64,000 nt of DNA from Pseudomonas sp. stari2. GTDB taxonomy: Bacteria; Pseudomonadota; Gammaproteobacteria; Pseudomonadales; Pseudomonadaceae. The notes below the pieces were generated by a model. That model saw only the letters and a list, made by a program, of their open reading frames with translations. It searched no databases and was not told the DNA's origin. The stretch spans positions 1,731,501-1,795,500 of the forward strand of contig NZ_CP099760.1 of NCBI RefSeq assembly GCF_040760005.1. The letters are read 5' to 3'. This document shows positions 51,713 through 61,693 of the stretch, in pieces. Every line of letters starts with the position of its first letter. The stretch's first letter is position 1. Both the position numbers and the translations under genes were made by a program.

Positions 51713-52648
51713 TCAGGCCGCCTCCAGCTCCGCGCAGGTCTTGATGACCTGCTCGCGCAGCCAGAGGTTGGCGCTGTCCTGATCGACGTTGTGGCTCCAC
51801 TGCATGTCGAGGGTGAAACCTGGCAGGCCGTTGGGGGCCTCGCAGTGATTGAACACCGCGTCGTTGGTCAGCAAACGCTGGATACGCCGGGGCAGGGTGA
51901 GGATGAAATCGGTGCCGGTGATCATCTTCAACGCTGCGCTGTAGCTGTTGGAACGGGCGACGATCTGACGCTTCTGTGCCTGCCGTGCCAGCCAGCCATC
52001 GACCATATTGGTGGTGGACGTCCAAGGCGTGGGGAACACATGCCGGCGTTCGGTGAAGGCTTGCAGGCTCAGGCGCGGCTCCAGCGGCGTTGCGCGTTTA
52101 TCGAAGACGCAGACCAGGTCATCTTCCAGCAGCATCTGCGATTTCAGGTCGGTATGGCTGCGGTGGAAGTGCGGACCGAAACAGATCACCAGATCGAGGC
52201 TGCCATCGCGCAGTTCCTGCGCTGGCACGTCGGTTTCGAACTTGTGCATGTTGACCATCACCGGAAGGTCGTCGAAGTCGAAACGCTTGAGCATGCGCGG
52301 CAGGATCAGTTGCTCGAAATATTCCGGGGCGCAGATGTTGAAGGTCACCGGTTGCGCCATCGGGTCGAAGGTCGGGGCGCCGGCGTGGCACAGGTTGATG
52401 CTTTCGAGGATTTTCTGCACATGGCCATACATGCTGCTGGCCTTGTAGGTCGGGCGCATGCCCGTGCGGGTGTTGACGAACAATTCGTCTTCAAAACTGG
52501 TACGCAGTTTCTTCAGGCAGTAACTGACGGTGGACTGACTGACAAACAGCGCCTCCGACACATCGGTGACGCTGCTTTGCTCATACACGGCGACAAACAC
52601 CATGAGATCCTGCATGTCGAGCTTTCTAAGCAAGTTACTGTTCAGCAT
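51713..52648 (-). CDS. LysR-type transcriptional regulator
   Basis: The 311-residue protein has the N-terminal HTH (VFVAVYEQSSVTDVSEALFV, SQSTVSYCLKKLR) and the effector domain. It is one of two divergent-family LysR genes here and shares little with the 49098 gene outside the HTH. The target is unknown. Confidence 0.88.
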   Translation of the reverse strand: MLNSNLLRKLDMQDLMVFVAVYEQSSVTDVSEALFVSQSTVSYCLKKLRTSFEDELFVNTRTGMRPTYKASSMYGHVQKILESINLCHAGAPTFDPMAQPVTFNICAPEYFEQLILPRMLKRFDFDDLPVMVNMHKFETDVPAQELRDGSLDLVICFGPHFHRSHTDLKSQMLLEDDLVCVFDKRATPLEPRLSLQAFTERRHVFPTPWTSTTNMVDGWLARQAQKRQIVARSNSYSAALKMITGTDFILTLPRRIQRLLTNDAVFNHCEAPNGLPGFTLDMQWSHNVDQDSANLWLREQVIKTCAELEAA

Positions 52649-52861
52649 CCGTTCTGTCTCGCTGTGCTCCTTGCGCCGAATCCGCGCAAACGTGTGCGCA
52701 TGATCGTAACGGAACGATGGTGCCAGGAGAAAGCCCTGTAGGATTTTTCACGGACAGTTGTGGGACAGAAAGTTTTAGTAATACGACGTGTCAAAACGAT
52801 CCTGTAAAAGATGGCCAGAAGCCTTTAGCCAGAGGGGTGAAGCACCGTGCACAACGCCCGA

Positions 52862-54043
52862 TCAGCGAAAGTGCCGGGCGTAACGCCGAGGGTCGAAGTG
52901 CCCCACGATCAACAGCATGAGCGCCATGACAGCTGTCAGCGACCACCAGGCCCATTCGAAGCTGCCCAGTTGATCGCGGATCATCCCGGCCAGCAGGGGT
53001 GAAAGGCCCGCAATCAGATAACCGATCCCTTGCACAAAAGCGGTCAGAGCGCCGGCGCGCTGCGGATTGTCGAGGTGATCGAGGGAGACGATCAGGCTCA
53101 TCGGGAACAGCCCGCCAATTCCCAGGCCCAGCAGGCACGGCCACAACAGGCTCAGAAGTTGTGGGCTGAGGATCAAGCCGCAGAACCCGGCGATGATCAG
53201 CGCCAGCAGGGCGCCCAGTACCCAACGTCGGTCACGGCTGCGGTTGGCGATAGCGGGAACCACCAGACCGGAAATCACCTCCATGGCCGTCAGAAAACCC
53301 AACAGCAGACCGGCGTTCTGTTCGCTCCAGCCGTTTTCCACGTAGTACGGAGCCAGCCACGCGAGTACGCAGGTGTAGGACGCTGTCCCCAGACCGAAGA
53401 AGATGGCGAGCAGCCAGGCGCGGGAATGGGTGAAGAAGGCCTCCTTCTTCACGGCGGTGGTGATGGAGGGTACGTCATCGCGTTGTGCCAGCCAGAAAAA
53501 CAAGGCGAGCAACGCCAGTGCCGCCCAGATCGCCAGCCCCGCCCGCCAGCTGCCGGTACCAAGCATCACCTGAGGCGCGAACGAAGCGGCCAGCGCGGCA
53601 CCGCCCATGATCGATGTGACATACAGCCCCATGCACAACGCCACGTTGTCGGGAAATCTCGACTTGATCAGGGCCGGCATTAACGCTTGAATCAGCGCGA
53701 TGCCGATCCCGGCAAGGACGGCGCTGACGATCAGCTGCGCCGCCGAGTCGAGAAACAGCCGCGACAGCGTTGCCAGTCCGATGATCAGCAACGACAGCAC
53801 CACCGTGCGCCGTTCCCCCAGACGCTGGCTGATGCCGATCCCGAAAAACATCGCCAGCCCCATGGCCATCACCGGCAGCATGGTCAGCAGCGAGGCGAGG
53901 CTGAAGCTCAACGGTATGTCGCCGCGAATCGCCGACAGCAAAGGCCCGACGGCGGCCATCGACGGGCGCAGGTTAAGAGCGACAAGGACGATGCCAAGCA
54001 TCAGCCAGACGGCGGGGCGGGCAGTGGCGCGAACGTTTTCCAT
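52862..54043 (-). CDS. MFS transporter, CynX/NimT family
   Basis: The 393-residue protein has 12 predicted TM segments and begins with the CynX-like VALNLRPSMAAVGPLLSAI, with RLGERRTVVL as MFS loop 2-3. The family includes cyanate transporter CynX and nitroimidazole exporters. No cyanase gene is near, so the substrate is unknown. It is divergent from eptA. Confidence 0.85.
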   Translation of the reverse strand: MENVRATARPAVWLMLGIVLVALNLRPSMAAVGPLLSAIRGDIPLSFSLASLLTMLPVMAMGLAMFFGIGISQRLGERRTVVLSLLIIGLATLSRLFLDSAAQLIVSAVLAGIGIALIQALMPALIKSRFPDNVALCMGLYVTSIMGGAALAASFAPQVMLGTGSWRAGLAIWAALALLALFFWLAQRDDVPSITTAVKKEAFFTHSRAWLLAIFFGLGTASYTCVLAWLAPYYVENGWSEQNAGLLLGFLTAMEVISGLVVPAIANRSRDRRWVLGALLALIIAGFCGLILSPQLLSLLWPCLLGLGIGGLFPMSLIVSLDHLDNPQRAGALTAFVQGIGYLIAGLSPLLAGMIRDQLGSFEWAWWSLTAVMALMLLIVGHFDPRRYARHFR

Positions 54044-54350
54044 CTTCAGACCTTTGAATCAGAGGCTGTCGATTAGGCGGGCGCGCTAGTGGCGCCGGCA
54101 AATCAGAAAATCCCGAGGAGTATTTAAAAAGTCGATACGCCTCCCGTGCGCTCTGCCGGAGCGAGCTGTATTTTTTCTGAATCACACCTGACGAATGTTC
54201 AGAATTCATGGTTATTTCATGAGCCAACTAATCGTTGGCTTCTTTTTCACAAAAAATTGATGGGGGCCTGCGTAGAGTTTTCATCGCCCGGGTCAATGAA
54301 GTTTTCACAATTGGCCACGGCGCTTCTTTTCAGGAAATAGCCCCCCGCCT
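54044..54350. other. eptA upstream region with an orphan terminator
   Basis: This 307-bp divergent gap holds the MFS and eptA promoters. A rightward intrinsic terminator (54222-54247) lies inside it with no gene before it. No other feature was recognised. Confidence 0.5.
54222..54247 (+). terminator. orphan rightward terminator before eptA
   Basis: AGCCAAC / GTTGGCT with a TAATC loop and TCTTTTT tail, 104 bp before the eptA start. It would stop a short transcript or attenuate eptA. Confidence 0.6.
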
Positions 54351-55994
54351 ATGTTGAAGTTAAAAGCCGTGCGCCCGGAATGGGTGACGTTGTTTGCCAG
54401 CGCCTTTCTTTTGATCGGATTCAATTTCGTACTTTGGCAACATCTCCTCGAGATTACCGGTGCCGGCGGCATCACCATGGGCATTGCGTTCGGGGTGATG
54501 ATCTTCGCGGCATACAACATCGTGCTGACCCTTCTGGCGTTTCGCCCGGTATTGAAACCGGTGTTGGCGGCGCTGTTTCTGATCAGTGCCGGTGTGGCTT
54601 ATTTCATGAGTCAGTATGGCGTGATGATTGACGCCGGCATGTTTCGCAACTTCGCTGAAACCAATGCCACCGAAGTTCGTGATCTGCTGTCATTGAAGTT
54701 GTTCGCCTATATGTTGTTTTTGGGCGTATTGCCGTCGTGGTTGTTGTGGAAGTTGCCCGTTGAATATCGTCGCTGGCACCGAGAGTTATTAAGCAAAGTT
54801 GTGGTGTGTGCAGCATCGGTCGCCGTGATTGGCGGCGTGGCGCTGGTCAACTATCAGGGCTTGTCTTCGCTGTTTCGCAACCACCACGAATTGCGCCTGA
54901 TGTTGGTGCCGAGCAATTACATCGGCGCGTCGGCCGGCTATCTGCGGGAACAGGTGGTTTCCGCCCGGCAACCGTTCATCAAGATCGGTGAAGACGCCCA
55001 GCGTAACCCCGCACTGCAAAACCGTCCGCGCAAGTCGCTGACCGTGCTGGTGGTGGGCGAAAGTGCCCGGGCGGAGAACTTCGGCATCCTCGGTTACGGC
55101 CGTGATACGACGCCGAAACTGGACAAGGAAGCAGGTTTGATCGCCTTCACTGACGTGCATTCCTGCGGCACGGAAACGGCCGTGTCGGTGCCGTGCATGT
55201 TCTCCAACATGGGCCGCAAGGATTACGACGCCAGCAAGGCGAAGAATGAAGAAGGGCTGCTGGACGTGCTCAAACGCGCCGGCATCGATGTGATCTGGCG
55301 CGACAACCAGTCGGGTTGCAAAGGCACCTGCGATCGCGTCACCCTGCAGGATGTGAGTAATCTGAAAGACCCGGCACTTTGCGCCAACAGCGAATGCCGT
55401 GACGAAATCCTCCTGCAAGGCCTGCAGAGTTTCATTGATCACCTGGACAAGGACACCGTGCTGGTGCTGCACCAGATGGGCAGCCACGGCCCGGAATACT
55501 TCAAGCGTTATCCCAAGGAATACGAGCACTTCACGCCAGTGTGTGAAAGCAACGCGCTGAACAATTGCAGCCGCGAGAGCATCGTCAACGGTTACGACAA
55601 TACGCTGGTGTACACCGACCATGTGCTGTCGAGCCTGATCGATGTGTTGCGCAGCAATCAGGAGAAAGTCGATACCGCCATGCTGTACCTCTCCGATCAC
55701 GGCGAGTCCCTGGGCGAGTACAACCTGTTCCTGCACGGCACGCCATACATGCTGGCGCCGGAACAACAGAAACATGTGGCGATGCTGGCGTGGTTCTCTG
55801 ACAGCTATCAGAAGTCCTATTCGGTCGACACCCATTGCCTGCAATTGAGCCGCGACAAACCGTTGAGCCAGGACAACCTGTTCCATTCGATGCTCGGTCT
55901 GCTGGAAGTGCAGAGCAAGGTCTATCAGCACGATCTGGATCTGTTTGCCGGTTGCCGTGGTGCGGTCATCGACGGCGTATTGGCCAAGGACTGA
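54351..55994 (+). CDS. eptA: lipid A phosphoethanolamine transferase EptA
   Basis: The 547-residue protein has five N-terminal TM helices (to about 180) and a periplasmic alkaline-phosphatase-like domain with VVGESARAENFGILGYGRD, the catalytic Thr in SCGTETAVSVPCMF and YLSDHGESLGE. It adds phosphoethanolamine to lipid A, a known route to polymyxin resistance when induced. Confidence 0.92.
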   Translation: MLKLKAVRPEWVTLFASAFLLIGFNFVLWQHLLEITGAGGITMGIAFGVMIFAAYNIVLTLLAFRPVLKPVLAALFLISAGVAYFMSQYGVMIDAGMFRNFAETNATEVRDLLSLKLFAYMLFLGVLPSWLLWKLPVEYRRWHRELLSKVVVCAASVAVIGGVALVNYQGLSSLFRNHHELRLMLVPSNYIGASAGYLREQVVSARQPFIKIGEDAQRNPALQNRPRKSLTVLVVGESARAENFGILGYGRDTTPKLDKEAGLIAFTDVHSCGTETAVSVPCMFSNMGRKDYDASKAKNEEGLLDVLKRAGIDVIWRDNQSGCKGTCDRVTLQDVSNLKDPALCANSECRDEILLQGLQSFIDHLDKDTVLVLHQMGSHGPEYFKRYPKEYEHFTPVCESNALNNCSRESIVNGYDNTLVYTDHVLSSLIDVLRSNQEKVDTAMLYLSDHGESLGEYNLFLHGTPYMLAPEQQKHVAMLAWFSDSYQKSYSVDTHCLQLSRDKPLSQDNLFHSMLGLLEVQSKVYQHDLDLFAGCRGAVIDGVLAKD

Positions 55995-56125
55995 TCCGTC
56001 GGAATTGTTCTGTAAGACTATTCTTGCTGGCAGGCAGGAGATTTCATCAACGCTCTTGCCCTGCAGAGGCGCGGAAAGCGCCGGTGGCGATATATACTGC
56101 GCGCCATTCTTGAAGGGAGAGCCGT

Positions 56126-57259
56126 GTGGCCATCGATATTCACTGGATTCGCGACAACGATAGCCTCGCGCAGTTTTGCGCCGAGTGGCAGCAGCTGCCT
56201 TTCGTTGCCCTCGACACCGAATTCATGCGGGTCGACACCTTCTACCCGATTGCCGGTCTGTTGCAGGTCGGCGACGGCAAACGCGCCTATCTGATCGACC
56301 CGCTGACCATTGACGCCTGGCAACCGCTGGCGGCGTTGCTGGAAAACCCGGCGGTGCTCAAAGTTCTGCACGCCTGCAGCGAAGACCTCGAAGTCCTGCT
56401 GCGCCTGACCGGCAGCCTGCCGGCGCCGCTGTTCGACACGCAACTGGCTGCGGCCTACCTGAACCTCGGGTTCTCGATGGGCTATTCGCGTCTGGTGCAG
56501 GAAGTGCTTGGCATCGAACTGCCGAAGGGCGAAACCCGTTCCGACTGGTTGCAGCGTCCGTTGTCCGACACGCAAATCAGCTATGCCGCCGAAGACGCCG
56601 TGCATCTTGCGGAAGTTTTCGTACAACTGCGTCCGAAACTGTCTGACGACAAATTTTCCTGGGTGCTGGAGGACGGCGCCGAACTGGTCGCCAACCTGCG
56701 TCGCGAGACCGATCCGTACGAGGTGTATCGCGAGGCGAAACTGGCGTGGAAACTGTCCCGCGCACAACTCGCTGTTCTGCGCGAACTGTGCGCCTGGCGT
56801 GAGCGCGAGGCCCGTGCCCGCGACCTGCCGCGCAACCGTATCGTCCGTGAGCATTCGTTGTGGCCGCTGGCCCGCACGCAACCGGACAACCTCAGCGCGC
56901 TGGGCAAGATCGAAGACATGCACCCGCGTACCGTGCGTCAGGACGGCGAGTTTCTGCTTGATCTGATCAAGCGCTCTGGCAGTGTGGGGCCTGATCAGTG
57001 GCCGCCAGCCGTGCCGGAGCCGCTGCCGATCGAAGCTGCCGCGCTGATCAAGCAACTGCGCGCCTTGGGCCAGGCCGAGGCCGAACGCCTGGGCATCGCA
57101 CCGGAACTGATGCTGCGCAAGAAAACCCTCGAAGCGCTGGTCAAAAGCGGCTTCCCCGAGGGCCCTTACCAATTGCCTGATTCGCTGCGTGGCTGGCGCC
57201 GCGAATTGATGGGCCAGAAGCTGCTCGACAGCCTGGCCACTGCCGGAGAACAGCCATGA
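56126..57259 (+). CDS. rnd: ribonuclease D
   Basis: The 377-residue protein has the DEDD exonuclease domain with Exo [15 protein letters not shown], Exo [16 protein letters not shown], Exo [12 protein letters not shown], and a C-terminal HRDC domain. It trims tRNA and other RNA 3' ends. The start is GTG 56126 after AAGGGAG. It overlaps ycgL by 4 nt. Confidence 0.94.
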   Translation: MAIDIHWIRDNDSLAQFCAEWQQLPFVALDTEFMRVDTFYPIAGLLQVGDGKRAYLIDPLTIDAWQPLAALLENPAVLKVLHACSEDLEVLLRLTGSLPAPLFDTQLAAAYLNLGFSMGYSRLVQEVLGIELPKGETRSDWLQRPLSDTQISYAAEDAVHLAEVFVQLRPKLSDDKFSWVLEDGAELVANLRRETDPYEVYREAKLAWKLSRAQLAVLRELCAWREREARARDLPRNRIVREHSLWPLARTQPDNLSALGKIEDMHPRTVRQDGEFLLDLIKRSGSVGPDQWPPAVPEPLPIEAAALIKQLRALGQAEAERLGIAPELMLRKKTLEALVKSGFPEGPYQLPDSLRGWRRELMGQKLLDSLATAGEQP

Positions 57260-57549
57260 AACGTATTTGCTCCATTTACCAAAGTTCGAAGAAAAGCGGC
57301 ATGTACCTTTACGTGCTCAAAAGCGATGCCCTGGAGCGTGTGCCGGAAGGCCTGATGGCGGCGTTCGGCAAGGCGAAGCATTCCTTCGATCTGGTGCTGA
57401 CCCCCGAGCGCAAGCTGGCCAGCGAAGACATCGCCGTCGTCCTGGAGAACCTCGACAAGCAGGGCTATCACCTGCAGATGCCGCCGGCCGAGGAAGAGTA
57501 CATCGAGCACTTGCCGGAAGAGTTGCTGCGACGCAACGACCCGGTCTGA
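57256..57549 (+). CDS. YcgL domain protein
   Basis: The 97-residue protein ([36 protein letters not shown]) matches YcgL, a small family always near rnd in Pseudomonas. The function is unknown. It is coupled to rnd by ATGA. Confidence 0.9.
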   Translation: MKRICSIYQSSKKSGMYLYVLKSDALERVPEGLMAAFGKAKHSFDLVLTPERKLASEDIAVVLENLDKQGYHLQMPPAEEEYIEHLPEELLRRNDPV

Positions 57550-57553
57550 CCTG

Positions 57554-57575
57554 CGAGGCCCGGTCCCGGGCCTCT
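57554..57575 (+). terminator. terminator after rnd-ycgL
   Basis: GAGGCCCGG / CCGGGCCTC, 8 bp past the ycgL stop, with a short TTGT tail. The stem is strong but the U-tract is poor. Confidence 0.55.
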
Positions 57576-57655
57576 TGTAATCCCTGGAACTGTTTTTACG
57601 GCGACGACTGCCACGAAGTGGGCGGCCGTCTGCACGGTTTGCGAAAGGTTTGAAG

Positions 57656-58588
57656 ATGCGCGTTCTGATTGCTGAACACGACCACGCGATATACGCCCGA
57701 CTGCTGCGTCAGGCGGCCCCGGAGCTTGAAGTGCTGACCAGCGGTGACTCCGCCGAACTGGCTCGCCAGGCCGTCGATTGCCCGGTGTGGCTGGGGCAGC
57801 CGGATCTGCTGGCGACCCTGCTGCGTCAAGGCCACCAGCCACAATGGCTGCAATCGACCTGGGCCGGCATCACGCCGCTGCTGGCCGACGGCCTGCGCCG
57901 GGATTACCGCCTGACCCGGGCGGTCGGCATTTTCGGGCAGGTGATGGCCGAGTACGTGCTGACCTACATGCTCGGTCACGAGCGCGAAGTGCTGGCCCGG
58001 CTGGTGAGCCAGGTCGAGCGCAAGTGGGACAATCGCACCGGTCAGAGCCTGGTCGGGCGCAAGGTGCTGATCGTCGGCACCGGTGACATTGGCCAGAGCG
58101 TCGCGCAGTTTCTGCGGCCATTCGGCGTTGAGTTGTACGGCATCGCCAGCAGCGCCCGGGAGCAGGCGCCGTTTGTCGAAGTCGGTTCGATGGCGGACCT
58201 GCCACGGCTGGTGGGCGAAGTGGATTACGTGGTCAATCTGCTGCCCAACACCGAGCACACCCACGACATCTACGACGCGGCGCTGTTCAAGCAATTCAAG
58301 CCGACCGGATTGTTCATCAACGCCGGGCGCGGTGTGGCGGTAGTCGATGCGGATCTGGTGGAAGCGCTGAAGGAAGGCCATCTGGCCGGCGCGGTGATCG
58401 ACGTCTGCCGCCAGGAACCACTGCCGCAACGTCATCCGTTCTGGACCGCCTGGGGTTTGCTGTTGACCGGGCACAGCTCGGCACCGACGTCGCCGCCGAT
58501 GATGGTGCAGTTGTTTCTGGATAATTTGCGGGCGTATCAGGCGGGCGAAGCGTTGCGTGGGGAAGTGGATTTCGCGCGCGGTTACTGA
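57656..58588 (+). CDS. D-2-hydroxyacid dehydrogenase (NAD(P))
   Basis: The 310-residue protein has the Rossmann motif VLIVGTGDIGQSVAQFL, FINAGRGVAVVDADLV and the catalytic triad region RQEPLPQRHPFW. It resembles GhrA-type glyoxylate/hydroxypyruvate reductases, but the substrate is unknown. I chose ATG 57656 over TTG 57650. Confidence 0.85.
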   Translation: MRVLIAEHDHAIYARLLRQAAPELEVLTSGDSAELARQAVDCPVWLGQPDLLATLLRQGHQPQWLQSTWAGITPLLADGLRRDYRLTRAVGIFGQVMAEYVLTYMLGHEREVLARLVSQVERKWDNRTGQSLVGRKVLIVGTGDIGQSVAQFLRPFGVELYGIASSAREQAPFVEVGSMADLPRLVGEVDYVVNLLPNTEHTHDIYDAALFKQFKPTGLFINAGRGVAVVDADLVEALKEGHLAGAVIDVCRQEPLPQRHPFWTAWGLLLTGHSSAPTSPPMMVQLFLDNLRAYQAGEALRGEVDFARGY

Positions 58589-58597
58589 GTTCTGAGA

Positions 58598-58635
58598 GAT
58601 CGTTCCCACGTCGAACCGTCTGCGTGGGAACGATC
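58598..58635. repeat. GTTCCCACG palindromic repeat
   Basis: GATCGTTCCCACG and its complement CGTGGGAACGATC flank a 12-nt loop, between the dehydrogenase and the convergent nitroreductase. A related copy is at 62253-62292. It may act as a bidirectional terminator. Confidence 0.7.
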
Positions 58636-58647
58636 AAACGATGTAGC

Positions 58648-59241
58648 TTAGAGGGTGAAATCGCCTTCAGCCGCCAGCTCGCTCAACGGACGACGCGGGC
58701 TCGGCGTTTCCCGCGCTTGCAGGTAATCCGCCAGGGTTGCCTTGTCACCCAGCTTGCCCACCGCGACGGCGGCGTGCAGCGCATAACCTTGCGGAATGTT
58801 CAGCTCTTTACGGGTCAGCTCCTGATCGAAGCCGGCCATGCCGTGGGTGTGCCAGCCGCTGAGGCTCGCTTGCAGCGCCAGATGACCCCACGCGGAACCG
58901 GTGTCAAAGGTGTGCCACAGCGCTGGCGTTTCTTCGGTCGCGCCCGGTGCGGTGAAGGTAGTTTTCGAAATCACGATCACCAGCGCCGACGCGTGCTGTG
59001 CCCAGCTGCGGTTGAATTCGTTGAGCAGGCCCAGATAACGCTCCCAGTTCGGCGTGTCGCGACGGGCGTAGAGAAAACGCCACGGCTGCGAGTTGTACGC
59101 CGACGGCGCCCAGCGCGCGGCTTCGAAAAAGCTCAGCAGGGTTTCCTCGGAAATCGCTTCGCCGGTAAAGGCGCGGGGCGACCAGCGATCGGTGAACTGC
59201 GGGTGAATGGCGTATTCGGCAACGCGAGGGTTGGCACTCAT
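58648..59241 (-). CDS. nitroreductase family FMN oxidoreductase
   Basis: The 197-residue protein has the FMN-binding DRWSPRAFTGEAIS, ARWAPSAYNSQPWRFLY and SGWHTHGMAGFD motifs. The substrate is unknown. I chose ATG 59241, with AAGGAA upstream; the longer frame to 59352 is unlikely. Confidence 0.85.
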   Translation of the reverse strand: MSANPRVAEYAIHPQFTDRWSPRAFTGEAISEETLLSFFEAARWAPSAYNSQPWRFLYARRDTPNWERYLGLLNEFNRSWAQHASALVIVISKTTFTAPGATEETPALWHTFDTGSAWGHLALQASLSGWHTHGMAGFDQELTRKELNIPQGYALHAAVAVGKLGDKATLADYLQARETPSPRRPLSELAAEGDFTL

Positions 59242-59523
59242 CGAGAGATTCCTTGCTACGTTTGAGGATAGGTTTGAAGCAAAACCCGGCGGGATCAGTT
59301 GGGCTGAACGATGGGGGCTGTATCTGAAGCCGTGCAGTTCACCGGAATGCAACGCGGTCGAGCGTTAATGGCACCCGGCCAGGGCTTCTTGAGAACGGCA
59401 AAGCTACTTGGCCGCGCAAAAACTGACAAGCCCTGCACAACCGGCAGTCGCCAGCGCTTGGCCCTCGGGGCCCTGGGCACTAGACTGGCGGCCTTTTCAC
59501 CACCTGATGTTGATGCTTGAGCC

Positions 59524-59973
59524 ATGGCCGCCAAAGTCGAACCGTTCTGGAAACGCAAAACCCTCGATCAACTGGATCATGAGGAATGGGAATCGCTGTG
59601 CGACGGATGTGGCCTGTGCTGCCTGCAGAAGCTCGAGGATGAAGAAGACAACAGCGTCTATTACACGCGTATCGCCTGCAAACTGCTGGATCTGAAAACC
59701 TGTCAGTGCAGCGATTACCCGAACCGCATCAAGTTTGTCCCGGACTGCATCCAGCTCACCCCGGGCCAGGCCGAAGAATTCAAATGGCTGCCGCCGACCT
59801 GCGGTTATCGACTGGTCAGCGAGGGCAAGGACCTGCCGTTGTGGCATCACCTGGTCTGCGGTGATCGCGACGCCGTGCACCACGAGCGGATTTCCCAGTC
59901 CGGGCGCATGCTCGCCGAAGGCAGCGTGCCGGAAGACGATTGGGAAGATCACCTGATTTTCCGGGCCGGATAA
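59524..59973 (+). CDS. ycgN: YcgN family cysteine-cluster protein (UPF0260)
   Basis: The 149-residue protein has the cysteine cluster [16 protein letters not shown], then [13 protein letters not shown] and PPTCGYR, typical of UPF0260/YcgN with a probable metal or Fe-S site. The function is unknown. It is followed by a secreted peptidase-like protein 28 bp downstream. Confidence 0.88.
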   Translation: MAAKVEPFWKRKTLDQLDHEEWESLCDGCGLCCLQKLEDEEDNSVYYTRIACKLLDLKTCQCSDYPNRIKFVPDCIQLTPGQAEEFKWLPPTCGYRLVSEGKDLPLWHHLVCGDRDAVHHERISQSGRMLAEGSVPEDDWEDHLIFRAG

Positions 59974-60001
59974 ACCTTCACCGATTCACAAAGGAGTGTG
60001 C

Positions 60002-61231
60002 ATGGCTTCGGGATTGCGTCAGGCACTGCTCACAGGATTGCTGGTATTGAGCGCGCCGGTGTGGGCTGCGAAAAAAGTCGATCTGGATTACCACGTGCGT
60101 CTGTTGCCGCAAAGCGATCAGGCGGAAGTGCGTCTGACCCTGGCCAAGGGCGAGGTCGTGCGCAGTCTGGACTTCGATCTCGGCGACGGCAGCCATTACA
60201 GCGACTTCAAGGCCGACGGCCAGTGGCAACTGACGACGGGCAAACCGGCGCGCGGGGTCTGGCACCCGACGGCGGACAAGGCCAGCCTGACCTACCGCGT
60301 GCGCATCAGCCACGGCCGCAAGAGCGGCAGCTTCGACACGCGCATGACCCCGACCTGGGCGTTGATGCGCGGCGATGAACTGGTACCCCCTGCGAAGCTT
60401 GATCAACAGGACGGCATCGAACTGGTCTCACGCCTGCAATTCGAACTGCCCGACGGCTGGAAAAGCGTCGAAACCGCCTGGCCGCGCATCGGCAAGAACA
60501 AATTCCGCATCGACAATCCGTCACGCCTGTTCGACCGACCCACGGGCTGGATGCTCGCCGGTCATCTCGGCAGCCGCCGCACACGATTGGGTGAAACCGA
60601 AGTGACGGTGGCCTCGCCCCAAGGCCAGGGCATGCGCCGGATGGACGTGCTGACTCTGCTGACATTCGTCTGGCCGCAGGTGCAAGCGGTGTATCCGCGC
60701 CATCCCGGCAAACTGCTGATTGTCGGTGCCAACGACCCGATGTGGCGCGGCAGCCTGGCGGCACGGGAGTCGATCTATCTCAACACGCGGTTGCCACTGG
60801 TCAGCGAGAGCGGCAGCAGCTCATTGGTCCGCGAGTTGGCGCAAGTGTTCGGGCTGATCAACGATGAGCAGCGCAGTGACTGGATCAAGGAAGGTTTCGC
60901 CGAGTATTACGCCGTCGAGCTGGTTCGCCGTGCTGGCGGTATGAGCGATGAGCGTTATCAGGCTTATCAGGTGAAACTGGCGAAAGACAGCCAGAAGGTG
61001 ACGACGTTGCGCGGCGAGCAGATCAGCCCGGCGCAGGTCTCCAAAGCGGTTCAGCTGTTACAGGAACTGGATCGCGAGATCCGTCTGAAGACCCGCAACA
61101 AACGGTCGCTGGATGATGTGCTGCGCGGAGCGATGCATCTGGGGACGGTGGATACCAAGGCGTTTGTACAACTCGCCGAAAGTGTCATCGGCGAGTCGTC
61201 CAAGGTGCTTGATACCGGATTGATTCAGTAG
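60002..61231 (+). CDS. periplasmic peptidase-MA-like protein with altered zinc motif
   Basis: The 409-residue protein has a signal peptide (MASGLRQALLTGLLVLSAPV, cleavage near VWAAK) and a C-terminal region laid out like gluzincin peptidases. LVRELAQVFG stands where HExxH is expected, and WIKEGFAEYYA (294-304) where the third-ligand helix is expected. The first motif reads Arg277-Glu-Leu-Ala-Gln281, so both zinc histidines appear replaced. It may be a pseudo-peptidase with a binding role. A GTG at 59996 is an alternative start. The fold assignment is by motif only. Confidence 0.6.
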   Translation: MASGLRQALLTGLLVLSAPVWAAKKVDLDYHVRLLPQSDQAEVRLTLAKGEVVRSLDFDLGDGSHYSDFKADGQWQLTTGKPARGVWHPTADKASLTYRVRISHGRKSGSFDTRMTPTWALMRGDELVPPAKLDQQDGIELVSRLQFELPDGWKSVETAWPRIGKNKFRIDNPSRLFDRPTGWMLAGHLGSRRTRLGETEVTVASPQGQGMRRMDVLTLLTFVWPQVQAVYPRHPGKLLIVGANDPMWRGSLAARESIYLNTRLPLVSESGSSSLVRELAQVFGLINDEQRSDWIKEGFAEYYAVELVRRAGGMSDERYQAYQVKLAKDSQKVTTLRGEQISPAQVSKAVQLLQELDREIRLKTRNKRSLDDVLRGAMHLGTVDTKAFVQLAESVIGESSKVLDTGLIQ

Positions 61232-61234
61232 CGA

Positions 61235-61612
61235 TCAGACCCCGGCTTTGGGCGACTTCACCGAATCATTGCCGGTCACGGTGGCGGTTTTGGTCGCCGC
61301 TTCGGCATTGGCTTTGAGCTTGTTCAGCTCTTCACCGGCGCGCTCGATCTTCGTGCGCACGTTGTTCATGTCCTGACGGCTTTTCTCCAGCAGGCTTTTC
61401 ACCGAACTGTGCCCGGTGATGCCACGGGCCATGGCCACGCCGCCAATCGCCACCTGAATCAGACCGAACACGCCGCCACGGCGCAGGCCCTTGCCGACCA
61501 TGATCACGCCGCCGGCCAGCGAGCCGATGCGCTCCCAGCCTTCAACGTTCTGTTCGGAACGGGTCTGGAACGGGGTGGATTCGATACGCTCGACGCGTTT
61601 GAGCTCGGTCAT
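61235..61612 (-). CDS. small membrane protein of the DUF2892 type
   Basis: The 125-residue protein has two short hydrophobic segments (IGSLAGGVIMVGKGL and GVFGLIQVAIGGVAM, about 28-60), then a Lys/Ala/Glu-rich coiled-coil tail. This fits DUF2892-like proteins, with a longer tail than usual. I chose ATG 61612; the longer frame to 61678 lacks support. Function unknown. Confidence 0.65.
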   Translation of the reverse strand: MTELKRVERIESTPFQTRSEQNVEGWERIGSLAGGVIMVGKGLRRGGVFGLIQVAIGGVAMARGITGHSSVKSLLEKSRQDMNNVRTKIERAGEELNKLKANAEAATKTATVTGNDSVKSPKAGV

Positions 61613-61693
61613 GATCTTTCTCCAGGCAATGAGTAGTCGATAAACAAGCTGACTGCCGGGGCGGTCAGCTTGTTCCATCGGATGTGCGGCGGT

